Source: Sulfuritalea sp. (GTDB taxonomy: Bacteria; Pseudomonadota; Gammaproteobacteria; Burkholderiales; Rhodocyclaceae). From it: a stretch of DNA of 64,000 bases. The DNA is taken from the NCBI GenBank assembly GCA_023229545.1, contig JALNZB010000002.1, forward strand, positions 1 through 64,000, written 5' to 3'. Shown here in pieces: positions 16,235 through 24,814 of this stretch (its first letter is position 1; each line of letters begins with the position of its first letter). The notes under the pieces are model-generated. The model saw nothing but the letters and a program-made list of their open reading frames with translations, made no database searches and was not told where the DNA came from. The position numbers were made by a program, and so were the translations under genes.

Positions 16235-17200
16235 TCACGACCACAGCCAGGCCGCGCCGCGCACGCCGGAGGAATCGCCGTGGCGATGCTTGAGCAGCCG
16301 GGTGGCGACCTGATCGGAGAAGACGTGTTCGGCCCACAGGCGCGGCACGTTTTGGTAGAGGCGGTCCATGTTGGATAGCCCGCCGCCCAGCACGATGACG
16401 TCGGGATCGAGGATGTTGATCACCTGCGCCAGCGCGCGCGCCAGGCGGGCTTCGTAGCGTTGCAGGGTGGCTTCGCAGGCGGCGTCGCCTGCGGCTGCAC
16501 GCTGCACGATTTCCGTTGGCGGGGAGTCGGCACTGGCGAGTTGGCCCACCGAGCGGCGATGATCCGCGGCAAGACCGGGGCCGGACAGGTAAAGCTCGAC
16601 ACAATCCATGCGTCCGCAATAGCAGGTCTCGCCATGCGCTTCGCCCGGCATCGGGTTGTGCCCCCACTCGCCGGCGATGGCGTTGGCGCCGGTCAGCATC
16701 TTGCCGTCGATGACGATGCCGCCGCCCACTCCCGTGCCGAGGATCACGCCGAACACTACCTGCGCGCCCGCTCCGGCGCCATCGACCGCTTCCGACAGCG
16801 CAAAGCAGTTGGCATCGTTGGCGATGCGCACTTCCCGCTGCAAAACCATCTCCAGATCGCGCTTGAGCGGCTGGCCGATCAGACAGGTCGAGTTGGCGTT
16901 CTTGATGAGTCCATTGACGCGCGACTCCGCACCGGGAATGCCGATGCCGACACTTGCCGGCGTTACCTGCCCGCAAAACGGAAGCCAGGGTACGCAGGGC
17001 GCGCCAGCGCCGTCCGGGCGAATACCGCTTCGCATGACTTTCCGTTCCGCCGCAGCAACGAGGTCTGCGACCGCCATGATGGTCGCCCGGTAGTCGCCTT
17101 GCGGCGTCGGCACGCGCTGGCGCAGCAATACTTCGCCGCCGTCGCCCAGCGCGATGACTTCGATCTTGCTTCCGCCCAAATCAATTCCGATGCTCAGCAC
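16235..17200 (-). CDS. ROK-family sugar kinase (glucokinase/fructokinase-like)
   Basis: 321 residues. ATP-binding N-terminus IGIDLGGSKIEVIAL, ROK signature with VILGTGVGGGIVIDG, catalytic Asp in NDANCFALSEA, and the zinc-binding ROK motif GEWGHNPM followed by CYCGRMDCVELYLSG. Phosphorylates a free hexose in the cytosol; the exact sugar is not decided. The start is GTG at 17198-17200, preceded by GGAAGGG; the longer frame upstream is not homologous. About 20 extra residues (PDGAGAPCVPWLPFCG, near residue 70) sit before VGIGIPGAES. Convergent with bioD (8-bp gap), divergent from the cyclase gene. Confidence 0.9.
   Translation of the reverse strand: MLSIGIDLGGSKIEVIALGDGGEVLLRQRVPTPQGDYRATIMAVADLVAAAERKVMRSGIRPDGAGAPCVPWLPFCGQVTPASVGIGIPGAESRVNGLIKNANSTCLIGQPLKRDLEMVLQREVRIANDANCFALSEAVDGAGAGAQVVFGVILGTGVGGGIVIDGKMLTGANAIAGEWGHNPMPGEAHGETCYCGRMDCVELYLSGPGLAADHRRSVGQLASADSPPTEIVQRAAAGDAACEATLQRYEARLARALAQVINILDPDVIVLGGGLSNMDRLYQNVPRLWAEHVFSDQVATRLLKHRHGDSSGVRGAAWLWS
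16522..16546 (-). repeat. Degenerate copy of the 25-bp dispersed repeat (in ROK gene)
   Basis: Plus strand reads GAGTCGGCACTGGCGAG, one mismatch to the core over 13 bases, but flanks do not match well. It encodes LASADSPP in the host gene. Possibly a decayed copy, possibly chance. Confidence 0.35.
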
Positions 17201-17304
17201 CGCTACCCTTCCGTTGTTCGCCCGAGTATATTCAAACCCCGTAACATCCGTTGCGACTTGCAGACCGTGCTCGGCTACAGCCAGTGGCAACATCAGGGGG
17301 ATAC

Positions 17305-18387
17305 ATGCCCAAACCCAATGCACTCGATTTCGTTAGTCGCTCCATCATTCTCGTCGTTGACGATAGTCCAGAAATTCTGGCACTGATGCGTGCGCTACTT
17401 GAAAACGAATACGATATCAAATTGGCTGACAATGGCGAGCAGGCACTCAAGATTGTTCAATCAGATGCGCCCCCTGACCTCATCCTGCTCGATGTCATGA
17501 TGCCTGGGATGGATGGCTATGAAATTTGCCGGATTCTCCAGCAGGACCCAAAAACACGGGACATTCCGATCATCTTTCTTACGGCAAAAAACGATGCTGA
17601 AGACGAAGCCAAGGGGTTCCATCTTGGCGCCGTGGATTACATAGCCAAACCAATCAGCTTTCCGATTGTGATGGCGCGGGTGCGCAACAACATTGCTTTG
17701 GCTAAACGCACAGCTACCCTAAGAACACTTTCCGAAAAATTATCGAGATACCTCTCCCCGCAGGTAACCAAAGCTATTGTTGAGGGTGAGCAAGACGCCA
17801 AGATTCAGACAAAGCGGAAAAAGTTGACAATTTTTTTCTCGGATATCAAGGGCTTTACAGAAATAGCCGAGGACTTGAAGCCAGAAGATCTGACTTACCT
17901 TCTCAACGAGTATTTTACGGAGATGTCCGGCATTGCCTTGTCGTACGGTGCGACGATAGACAAGTTTATTGGCGATGCGATGCTAATTTTTGTGGGCGAT
18001 CCGCAAACGCTTGGAATTAAGGAAGATGCGTTGCAGTGCGTGCGCATGGCCATAGCGATGCAGCGCCGTATGGCGGTTATTCAAGAAAATTGGTGGGGGA
18101 AGGGATTTAGTCAGCCATTCCGAAAACGCATCGGGATAAATACCGGGTTCTGCGATGTTGGAAATTTTGGCAGTCAGCAGCGAATGGAATATACCGTTAT
18201 CGGTGCGCAGGTGAATCTTGCGGCAAGGCTTGAACATGAATGTGAACCAGAGGGTATCTTGTTATCGTATGAGACCTATGTTTTGGTAAAAGACGAAATC
18301 GAATGCGAGGAACGCGCCCCATTCAATGCAAAAGGCATCGCGCAGGAAATACGGTGTTTTTCGGTGAAGGGTATTCGGGAAAATTAA
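17305..18387 (+). CDS. REC-adenylate cyclase (class III)
   Basis: 360 residues. N-terminal REC domain (about 12-130) with phosphoacceptor Asp in LILLDVMMPGMDGYE and Lys in YIAKPI; linker helix; class III cyclase domain (about 165-355) with metal-binding FFSDIKGFTEIAE and KFIGDAMLIFVGD, substrate Lys in DKFIG and Thr in EYTVIG, and transition-state NLAARLE. The Lys/Thr pair predicts ATP, hence cAMP. The ATG at 17305 follows AGGGGG. Base composition is visibly more A/T-rich than neighbours, which suggests transfer. First gene of a rightward signalling cluster; gap 17201-17304 to the divergent ROK gene holds no other gene. Confidence 0.92.
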   Translation: MPKPNALDFVSRSIILVVDDSPEILALMRALLENEYDIKLADNGEQALKIVQSDAPPDLILLDVMMPGMDGYEICRILQQDPKTRDIPIIFLTAKNDAEDEAKGFHLGAVDYIAKPISFPIVMARVRNNIALAKRTATLRTLSEKLSRYLSPQVTKAIVEGEQDAKIQTKRKKLTIFFSDIKGFTEIAEDLKPEDLTYLLNEYFTEMSGIALSYGATIDKFIGDAMLIFVGDPQTLGIKEDALQCVRMAIAMQRRMAVIQENWWGKGFSQPFRKRIGINTGFCDVGNFGSQQRMEYTVIGAQVNLAARLEHECEPEGILLSYETYVLVKDEIECEERAPFNAKGIAQEIRCFSVKGIREN

Positions 18388-18574
18388 GAACCTTGTGACA
18401 TGAGGATTTGCAGGACGCAATTGAACAAATCCACAAACAAACCTAGTCGGCGTGTCTATCGGCGGCTGCTTGTGCGGACCTTTTCTAGCGGACACCAGTC
18501 AGATACCATGCAATGTGGCGGGTTACAGGCAATGGCTTTACAACCGTGACGACTCGACGCACTCAGGAGAATCC

Positions 18575-19435
18575 ATGCCCATAAACTTTTCTTCCATCCC
18601 GTCTTCGCTGCTGACAACGCTTGACGACAGTGCCGTTTTGGCGCTTACGAAAGACGGGGAGAAAGAGCTTCGCGAACCGGGAACAACACTCGCACCAAAT
18701 CATCTTGAGGTGCTTGTGCTCATTTATGGCCACGCTACCGTCGCACGGGTGCTTAAGCGCGCACACGGTACGCCACCGGATGTGTTACGGACAAGCCTGA
18801 AGGAACTCATCAACAAAGGCTTTGTAACCATCCTTGCCGATCCCGCCTCCCACGCTCTGGACCCCGGCGACTTCTTTACCTTGGGGGCTGCGCCCACCGA
18901 TACTCCGGAGTCAAACGCGCAGGCCGATGCCGACGCTGTCGCCAATACGGCTTTTCTCCGACAAAACGGCTACTGCGTTAACATCGCTCGCCGGTCGACC
19001 GTTAAACGCGAGCGCTCCGATGGGCACAAGCTGACGGTACTCGTCATCGACGACGACCCGGATATCTGCAGTCTGCTACGGTTGTACCTCAAACTGGAAG
19101 GATTCGATACGCGCACGGCCGGTAACCGCGACGAGATCGTTGCGGAGTTTCGCCGCCCCCCCCTGCCGGATTTGGTATTGCTTGACGTTACCCTGACGGA
19201 TGTCAACGGTTTCGATATTCTCACCAAGATGCGCCTGCATCCTGTGCTCAAGGGGCTGCCAGTCATCATGCTCACCGCAGAGGCAACGCGCGAGGGTGTG
19301 CTCAGGGGGATACTGGGAGGGGCTGATGGCTATATCACGAAACCCTTTCAGATCCATCCCCTGGTCAGGGCGGTCAAGGCGGTGCTCGGTCTAAAGGACG
19401 ATCCGACCGGCCAAGACTGGGACTATTCTTTCTGA
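18575..19435 (+). CDS. REC protein with N-terminal winged-helix-like domain
   Basis: 286 residues. The N-terminal about 110 residues resemble a helical/winged-helix unit (LEVLVLIYGHATVARVLKRA, then LRTSLKELINKGFVTIL), followed by a linker and a C-terminal REC domain (about 165-280) with acidic pair in VIDDDPD, phosphoacceptor Asp in LVLLDVTLTDVNG and Lys in YITKPF. The output-first, REC-last order is unusual for a DNA-binding regulator, so the N-terminal part may bind protein rather than DNA. AGGAGA precedes the ATG at 18575. The 187-bp gap 18388-18574 holds no gene. Its stop overlaps the proposed CTG start of the next gene. Confidence 0.85.
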   Translation: MPINFSSIPSSLLTTLDDSAVLALTKDGEKELREPGTTLAPNHLEVLVLIYGHATVARVLKRAHGTPPDVLRTSLKELINKGFVTILADPASHALDPGDFFTLGAAPTDTPESNAQADADAVANTAFLRQNGYCVNIARRSTVKRERSDGHKLTVLVIDDDPDICSLLRLYLKLEGFDTRTAGNRDEIVAEFRRPPLPDLVLLDVTLTDVNGFDILTKMRLHPVLKGLPVIMLTAEATREGVLRGILGGADGYITKPFQIHPLVRAVKAVLGLKDDPTGQDWDYSF

Positions 19436-21987
19436 ATACTCTTCTTCGTCTTTTCGGGCCCCGGAACCGCCCCGCTTGGGTAGTTTTGCTGATTTGCCTC
19501 AGCCTGACATTCATGGCGTGGAATGCGTTGCGCACGCAATCCGAAAGCAACGCGCAACAGCAGTTCGAGCTTCATATTCGGGATGTGATCGACTCGATCG
19601 AGGATCGGTTGCGCCAGCACGAACAGATACTTCTCGGCGGCGCGGGCCTGTTCGATGCCAGCAGTTCCGTGGATCGAGCGGAATGGCGCGCCTACATCGA
19701 TCGACTGAATCTCAAGGAGAACTACCCCGGCATCGAAGGGGTTGGCTTCAGCCGGATCATCAAGCCCGCCGATCTGCAGGCGCATATTCTTGCCATGCGA
19801 AAAGAAGGTTACCCGAACTATGCGGTTCGCCCATCCGGCGAGCGCCCCGTCTACACATCGATCATCTACCTTGAACCCTTCACTGGGCGCAACCTCGTGG
19901 CTTTCGGGTACGACATGATGTCGGAGGTCACGCGCGCCAAGGCCATGCGCGTGGCCGCGGCGACCGGCAAGACCGCCATTTCCGCCAAGGTCAAACTGGT
20001 CCAGGAAACGCACGGCAAGGCACAAGCAGGTTTCCTGATGTATGTGCCGGTCTATCGCAGGGGGCAGCCGGCAAGCACACCGGACGAACGTTGGACGGCC
20101 CTTGAGGGCTTCATCTTCAGCCCCTATCGGGTCGACGACCTGATGGCGGGCATCCTGGGCATACGGGTACCCATGGTGGATTTCGCCATCTTCGACGGTG
20201 AGAACGAAACGGAGGATGGGCGGATGTTCTCATCGACCGATGCGTCGACCGGATCGATACGCGGCGGTCCAAAGATGACTAGCCTGCGCACGATCAGCGC
20301 CTATGGTCATACATGGTCTGTCCGCTTGCAAAGCACCCCGAAATTCGAGGCCGGCTTTCAATCGCCATTAAATGTAGCCATCCTGGCATTGGGGGGAGGC
20401 ATCAGCGCGCTGCTGTTTTTGCTCACGTCGTTCCTGATCTCCCGGCGTGAACAGGCCGAACAGATGGCGGAACAGATGACCCGGGACATCCGCACCAACC
20501 AGGAAAAGCTCCGTCAGAGCGAGGCGCGTATTCACGCCATTGTTGAGGGCGCGGAGCATTTGATCATTACCACCGATACCGACGGGCTCATCCAGTCATT
20601 CAATCGTTCTGCGGAAAATCACCTTGGTTACCTGGCTGGGGAACTGGTCGGGAAATTGACTCCCGCAGCGTTCCACGATTCCGTTGAGGTGGAACGCCGC
20701 GCACGGGAATTGTTTGCTGCGGGCACTCCCGTCGAGCCAGGGTTTGAGGTATTTGCCGCACGCGCTAGACAACTGTTTGGCGGAGACACCCATGAATGGA
20801 CCTATATCCGCAAGGATGGCAGCCGCTTCCCCGTGTCACTCACTATCACGGCTTTGCGCGATGGGCAAGGCGAGATCAACGCGTTCCTGGGGATTGCGAC
20901 GGACATCACGGAGCGCAAGCATGCCGAGGCCGAGTTGCGCAAACTGTCCCTCGCCATCGAACAGAGCCCGGTTTCAGTGATGATAGCCAATGCCAAAGGC
21001 AACATCGAATATGTTAACACCAAGTTTTTCGAAGTGACCGGTTATACCCCCCATGAGGTAATGGGGCGGAATCCGCGCATGCTGCAATCCGGACTGACTC
21101 CGGGCGAAGTCTATCAGTCCATGTGGGAAACGATTCTTTCCGGGCGCGAGTGGCGCGGCATGCTGCAAAACCGCAAGAAGAACGGCGATCTGTTTTGGGA
21201 AGAAATCTACATCTCCGCAATTCTCGACGGCAATGGGAAGATCGCCAACTTCGTTGCGGTCAAGGAGGATATTACCGAGCGCTTGAAAGTCGAGCGCATG
21301 AAACGCGAATTCATCTCCACGGTGAGCCACGAGTTACGTACGCCGCTGACCTCGATTCGCGGCTCGCTGGCGCTGATCGTCGGCGGCGTGGCCGGGGATC
21401 TGCCTGCCGCGGCGAAGCCGCTAGTCGACATCGCGCACAGGAACAGCGAGCGACTGATCCTCCTGGTCAACGACATCCTGGATATGGAGAAGATCGAGGC
21501 CGGCAAGATGGAGTTCGATATCCGGCCGGCCGGTCTCATGGACTTGTTGAAGCAGGCCCTGGAGGCAAACCGCGCCTACGCTGAACAGTTCAATGTCGGC
21601 TACGAGTTGGAGAATGAGCTGCCTGACGCGATGGTAAACGTGGACGCGAACCGTCTGCTCCAGGTATTCGCGAATCTGCTGTCGAATGCCGCCAAGTTCT
21701 CTTTCACTGGCGGGACGGTGCGGATCGGGGTCGAGCGCATCGGCCAGCGTATCCGGGTGGCGGTGAAGGATAATGGTCCCGGCATCCCGGAAGAGTTCAG
21801 GGACAGAATTTTCGAGAAATTCGCCCAGGCCGATTCTTCCGATACCCGCAAGAAGGGGGGAACCGGGCTGGGGCTTTCCATCACCAAGGCGATCGTCGAA
21901 CAGATGGGCGGCAGCATCGGCTTCGATTCCCAACCCAATGTGCTGACGACGTTTTATGTGGAATTTCCCGAGGCCCCGAAAGGCTGA
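19432..21987 (+). CDS. CHASE-PAS-PAS sensor histidine kinase
   Basis: About 851 residues. Membrane helix, periplasmic CHASE domain (about 60-290, with FVGFSRII-like GVGFSRIIKPAD and YTSIIYLEPF), second membrane helix (about 315-335), two PAS domains, HisKA with phospho-His in FISTVSHELRTPLTSI, and HATPase with NLLSNAAKF, DNGPGIPEEF and GGTGLGLSI. The reading frame is open well upstream of the first TTG (19486); a hydrophilic lead plus full membrane helix needs a start near CTG 19432, which forms CTGA with the previous stop. TTG 19486 is the conservative alternative. Followed directly by REC and Hpt genes, suggesting a phosphorelay. Confidence 0.9.
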   Translation: MNTLLRLFGPRNRPAWVVLLICLSLTFMAWNALRTQSESNAQQQFELHIRDVIDSIEDRLRQHEQILLGGAGLFDASSSVDRAEWRAYIDRLNLKENYPGIEGVGFSRIIKPADLQAHILAMRKEGYPNYAVRPSGERPVYTSIIYLEPFTGRNLVAFGYDMMSEVTRAKAMRVAAATGKTAISAKVKLVQETHGKAQAGFLMYVPVYRRGQPASTPDERWTALEGFIFSPYRVDDLMAGILGIRVPMVDFAIFDGENETEDGRMFSSTDASTGSIRGGPKMTSLRTISAYGHTWSVRLQSTPKFEAGFQSPLNVAILALGGGISALLFLLTSFLISRREQAEQMAEQMTRDIRTNQEKLRQSEARIHAIVEGAEHLIITTDTDGLIQSFNRSAENHLGYLAGELVGKLTPAAFHDSVEVERRARELFAAGTPVEPGFEVFAARARQLFGGDTHEWTYIRKDGSRFPVSLTITALRDGQGEINAFLGIATDITERKHAEAELRKLSLAIEQSPVSVMIANAKGNIEYVNTKFFEVTGYTPHEVMGRNPRMLQSGLTPGEVYQSMWETILSGREWRGMLQNRKKNGDLFWEEIYISAILDGNGKIANFVAVKEDITERLKVERMKREFISTVSHELRTPLTSIRGSLALIVGGVAGDLPAAAKPLVDIAHRNSERLILLVNDILDMEKIEAGKMEFDIRPAGLMDLLKQALEANRAYAEQFNVGYELENELPDAMVNVDANRLLQVFANLLSNAAKFSFTGGTVRIGVERIGQRIRVAVKDNGPGIPEEFRDRIFEKFAQADSSDTRKKGGTGLGLSITKAIVEQMGGSIGFDSQPNVLTTFYVEFPEAPKG

Positions 21988-21989
21988 CC

Positions 21990-22379
21990 ATGGCAGAAAG
22001 ACTGACGCGAATTCTGTATGTCGAGGACGAGCCGGATATCCAGGCGATTGCAAGGCTCGCGCTCGAGACGCTGGGCGGCTTCACCGTCGAGATATGCAGT
22101 TCGGGAGGCGAGGCATTGGTCCGGGCGCCGGATTTCAAGCCGCAGCTCATTTTGCTCGACGTAATGATGCCGGGCATGGATGGCCCGACCACCCTGGCGA
22201 AGCTGCGCGAGATTCCAGGGTTTGCGGCAACGCCCATCGTTTTCATGACAGCGAAGGTCCAACCCAGCGAAGTCGCCGGCTACAAAGCTAGCGGGGCCGT
22301 GGATGTGATCCCGAAGCCCTTCGACCCGATGACATTATCAAGCCAGGTGCAGACCATATGGGAGCATTGCCATGGCTAA
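21990..22379 (+). CDS. Single-domain response regulator
   Basis: 129 residues, REC only. Acidic cluster in YVEDEPD, phosphoacceptor Asp in LILLDVMMPGMDGP, Thr in FMTAK and Lys in IPKPFDP. Starts 2 bp after the CHASE kinase stop and overlaps the next gene by 8 bp. The likely receiver for the CHASE kinase and the donor to the Hpt protein. Confidence 0.92.
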   Translation: MAERLTRILYVEDEPDIQAIARLALETLGGFTVEICSSGGEALVRAPDFKPQLILLDVMMPGMDGPTTLAKLREIPGFAATPIVFMTAKVQPSEVAGYKASGAVDVIPKPFDPMTLSSQVQTIWEHCHG

Positions 22380-22731
22380 CCCGGCAGACCTGCAAGCCCA
22401 ACTGAAAGTCATGCGAATTGGCTACGCTGCGAATTTGCCCGGAAAACTCGAGGAAATCGAGCGGGCGTGGGAACGGTTATCCACGGACAAGTGGAGCGAA
22501 GATGGCATCCAGGCCATGCACCGCATGGTGCACAACCTGACCGGGTCGGGCAAGACCTTCGGCTTCGCCTTGCTCAGCGACGTGGCGCGCGAACTCGAGG
22601 AATACCTGAAGCAGTTCGCGCAGGCGAAGACGGCGCCCAATGAAGAACAGCTCAGTCGCATACGGGGTATGCTAAAAAAGCTGCGTCAAGTGACTCTGCA
22701 AAGGGATGCTCCAGGTCAGTCCGTTGCGTAG
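22372..22731 (+). CDS. Hpt phosphotransfer protein
   Basis: 119 residues, all helical. The motif MHRMVHNLTGSGKTFGF carries the candidate phospho-His (the second His) followed by the Gly-x-Gly-x-x-Phe pattern of Hpt domains. No kinase domain. As the last gene of the rightward cluster, after CHASE kinase and REC genes, it probably shuttles phosphate between receivers, for example toward the REC-cyclase or the REC protein at the head of the cluster. That wiring is inference. Confidence 0.88.
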   Translation: MANPADLQAQLKVMRIGYAANLPGKLEEIERAWERLSTDKWSEDGIQAMHRMVHNLTGSGKTFGFALLSDVARELEEYLKQFAQAKTAPNEEQLSRIRGMLKKLRQVTLQRDAPGQSVA

Positions 22732-22796
22732 CCCGGCAAAGAGGCAGTTAGCCTTGTGGCGGAGGATCAGCCAGCTAAGAAACGCGCTGCCCCCAT

Positions 22797-24758
22797 TCAC
22801 TTGCCGAACAAGCCCTTGAGCTTGTCCTTCACCTTGTCCTCGACTTTGGCCTTGACCTCCTGTTTCTTCTCTTCGACCTTGGCCTTGGCGGCCTCAGTTG
22901 CCATACCGGAAACCAGGCTGCCGAACTCGATCTTGTAGGAGAGGTTCTCGAACGGTCCGCTGACGCGCACCGGCACGGTGAGGCCCTTCAACTGGTCGAG
23001 GCCCTGGCCGCCCTGCCCGGCGCTGGTGGCGACCACGCTGGCCTTGGCGACATAGTTCATCTGGCCGCCACCGATGTCGATGTCGCCCGCGCCGGCGAGC
23101 CGCAGGAAAGGCGACTTCATGGCGAGGTCGTCGTTGTGGGCAACGCCGTTGGCGATTTTCAGCGAGGCGGTGAGTTCCGAGAAGTCGGTTTTTTCTCCGG
23201 CCTTGGCCTGCTGCGTCGAGTCCTGCTTTGCCCCGAGCTTGCCCTTGAGATCGCGCAGGCTTTGCGCCAGGTTGATGCCCTTGATCGCGCCGTCCTTCAG
23301 GCTCACCGACGCACTGCCGGCTAGTGCCTTCTTCATCGCGCTGACGTTGTCGCCGTGGCTGGTGATGTCGAGCGCTACATTGCCGCGCCCTTCCACCAGG
23401 TCTTTGTCGGCGAGATACTTCATCAGTGGGTTGATGCTGACGCCGGCCAGGTTCTGCTTCAGCGCGACGGCGTTGCCCGCCGCGTTCAGCGACAGATTGC
23501 CGCTGGCCGAGCCGTCGTAGAGATTCAGGGTCAGCGGCGCGACATCGAGACGCCCGCCGGCGATGCGGATCTTGGCATTCAGGTTCGCCAGTTTCAGCTT
23601 CGACACCTGCAATGTGCCGATGCGGATCGCGCCATTCAGGTCCAGCCCCGTGAGCGCCGAGAAATCCAGCTTGCCCTCTTTAGCCTCCTTGGCCGCCTTG
23701 TCGTCGGCCTTCTTCGGCGGCAGATACTTGTCCACGTTGAGGCGGTCGATGTCGAGATCGAAGCCCAGCGCCAGCGGCGCGAACTTCGCTACCCGCAATT
23801 TCGTTCCGATTTTCGATTCATCGAATTGCGTGGCAAGTTCCAGCGCCACGGTCTGATGCGCTAGGTCCGCGTGCAGATTGCCGGACAGCGGCAGCTTGAG
23901 CTGCTTCATGGGCATTTGCGGATGCGCAAGGTCGATGCTGCCGGCGATCTTCTCCAGCGCCACGGTTTGCGCCGCGACATTCGCCGCCACGGGCGAATCG
24001 AGATGGGCCTTGAGCGTCGTCTCTCCCGACTTGACATCGACATCGAGAGCCAGTTGACCGACCTTCATTGCCTGCGCATTGCCTTCGATGGCGGACAGCG
24101 CGAGCCTGGCCGTGCCGCTGACGCTGCCAGCGAGCGTCGCGGCGAAGTTCAGCGATTCGACACCCAGCGTTTGCTTTGCGCCATCGGCCTGGACGCGCCC
24201 GGTGCCGAAATCGAGTCTGGACAATACCGTCGTGCTGCCGCCCTTCTCGTCGCGCCAGATGAACTGCGCATTGGCCACCTTGATGCCGGCAATGTCAATC
24301 TGCAGCGGCGTTTTCGCCGTGCCGTCAGCGCCAGCGCGGTGCGTCCCTTCGGAAACTTTCTTTTTGTCGGCATCGCCGCCCAGCAGGTCGGCGATGTTCA
24401 GCGTGCCGTCCTTCTTCTTCACCAGCGTCGCCTTGAGACCATCGATCTCGACCCGCCGCACCTGCACCTGCTTCGACAACAGCGGCATGACGGCCACCGA
24501 CACGCGCGCCGAGTCGAGCGCCAGAAACTCCTCCTTGCCGCCAGGTTCCGACAGGGTCAGGCGGCCGACCTTGATGCCCACGTCCGGCCATACCGAGAGT
24601 TCGAGTTTGCCGGCGATATCGAGCTTGCGCTGCGTTTGCTCCAGCACCACGCGACTCATTTCGCCCTTGATCTTTTCGCCGTCGAACAGCGCGTACAACA
24701 CGCCGATGCCGGCCACGAGCAAGGCAAGGACCAGGCCAAGAATGCGGAGTAGTTTCAT
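22797..24758 (-). CDS. AsmA-family outer-membrane assembly protein
   Basis: 653 residues. N-terminal membrane anchor (about 4-24) then the AsmA start (VWPDVGIKVGRLTLSEPGG, VRRVEIDGLKATLVKKKDGTLNIADLL), long beta-rich middle, and the C-terminal AsmA stretch GNVALDITSHG...SLKDGAIKGINLAQSLRDLK. Family members bridge the periplasm and influence outer-membrane lipid or protein homeostasis. A truncated dispersed repeat lies in the linker at about residue 145. Ends in a Lys/Glu-rich helix. Convergent with the Hpt gene (65-bp gap). Confidence 0.88.
   Translation of the reverse strand: MKLLRILGLVLALLVAGIGVLYALFDGEKIKGEMSRVVLEQTQRKLDIAGKLELSVWPDVGIKVGRLTLSEPGGKEEFLALDSARVSVAVMPLLSKQVQVRRVEIDGLKATLVKKKDGTLNIADLLGGDADKKKVSEGTHRAGADGTAKTPLQIDIAGIKVANAQFIWRDEKGGSTTVLSRLDFGTGRVQADGAKQTLGVESLNFAATLAGSVSGTARLALSAIEGNAQAMKVGQLALDVDVKSGETTLKAHLDSPVAANVAAQTVALEKIAGSIDLAHPQMPMKQLKLPLSGNLHADLAHQTVALELATQFDESKIGTKLRVAKFAPLALGFDLDIDRLNVDKYLPPKKADDKAAKEAKEGKLDFSALTGLDLNGAIRIGTLQVSKLKLANLNAKIRIAGGRLDVAPLTLNLYDGSASGNLSLNAAGNAVALKQNLAGVSINPLMKYLADKDLVEGRGNVALDITSHGDNVSAMKKALAGSASVSLKDGAIKGINLAQSLRDLKGKLGAKQDSTQQAKAGEKTDFSELTASLKIANGVAHNDDLAMKSPFLRLAGAGDIDIGGGQMNYVAKASVVATSAGQGGQGLDQLKGLTVPVRVSGPFENLSYKIEFGSLVSGMATEAAKAKVEEKKQEVKAKVEDKVKDKLKGLFGK
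24315..24339 (+). repeat. Dispersed 25-bp repeat, copy 7, truncated (in asmA-like gene)
   Basis: Matches CGCCGT and CGTCAGCGCC, then diverges where GACT is expected. Encodes RAGADGTAK in a Lys/Ser-rich linker of the AsmA protein. Confidence 0.6.
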
Positions 24759-24814
24759 GAGATTTCCCCTTTCATGTTGCGTGAATCAACAAGCCGGAAA
24801 ACGCTATCCGCCGC

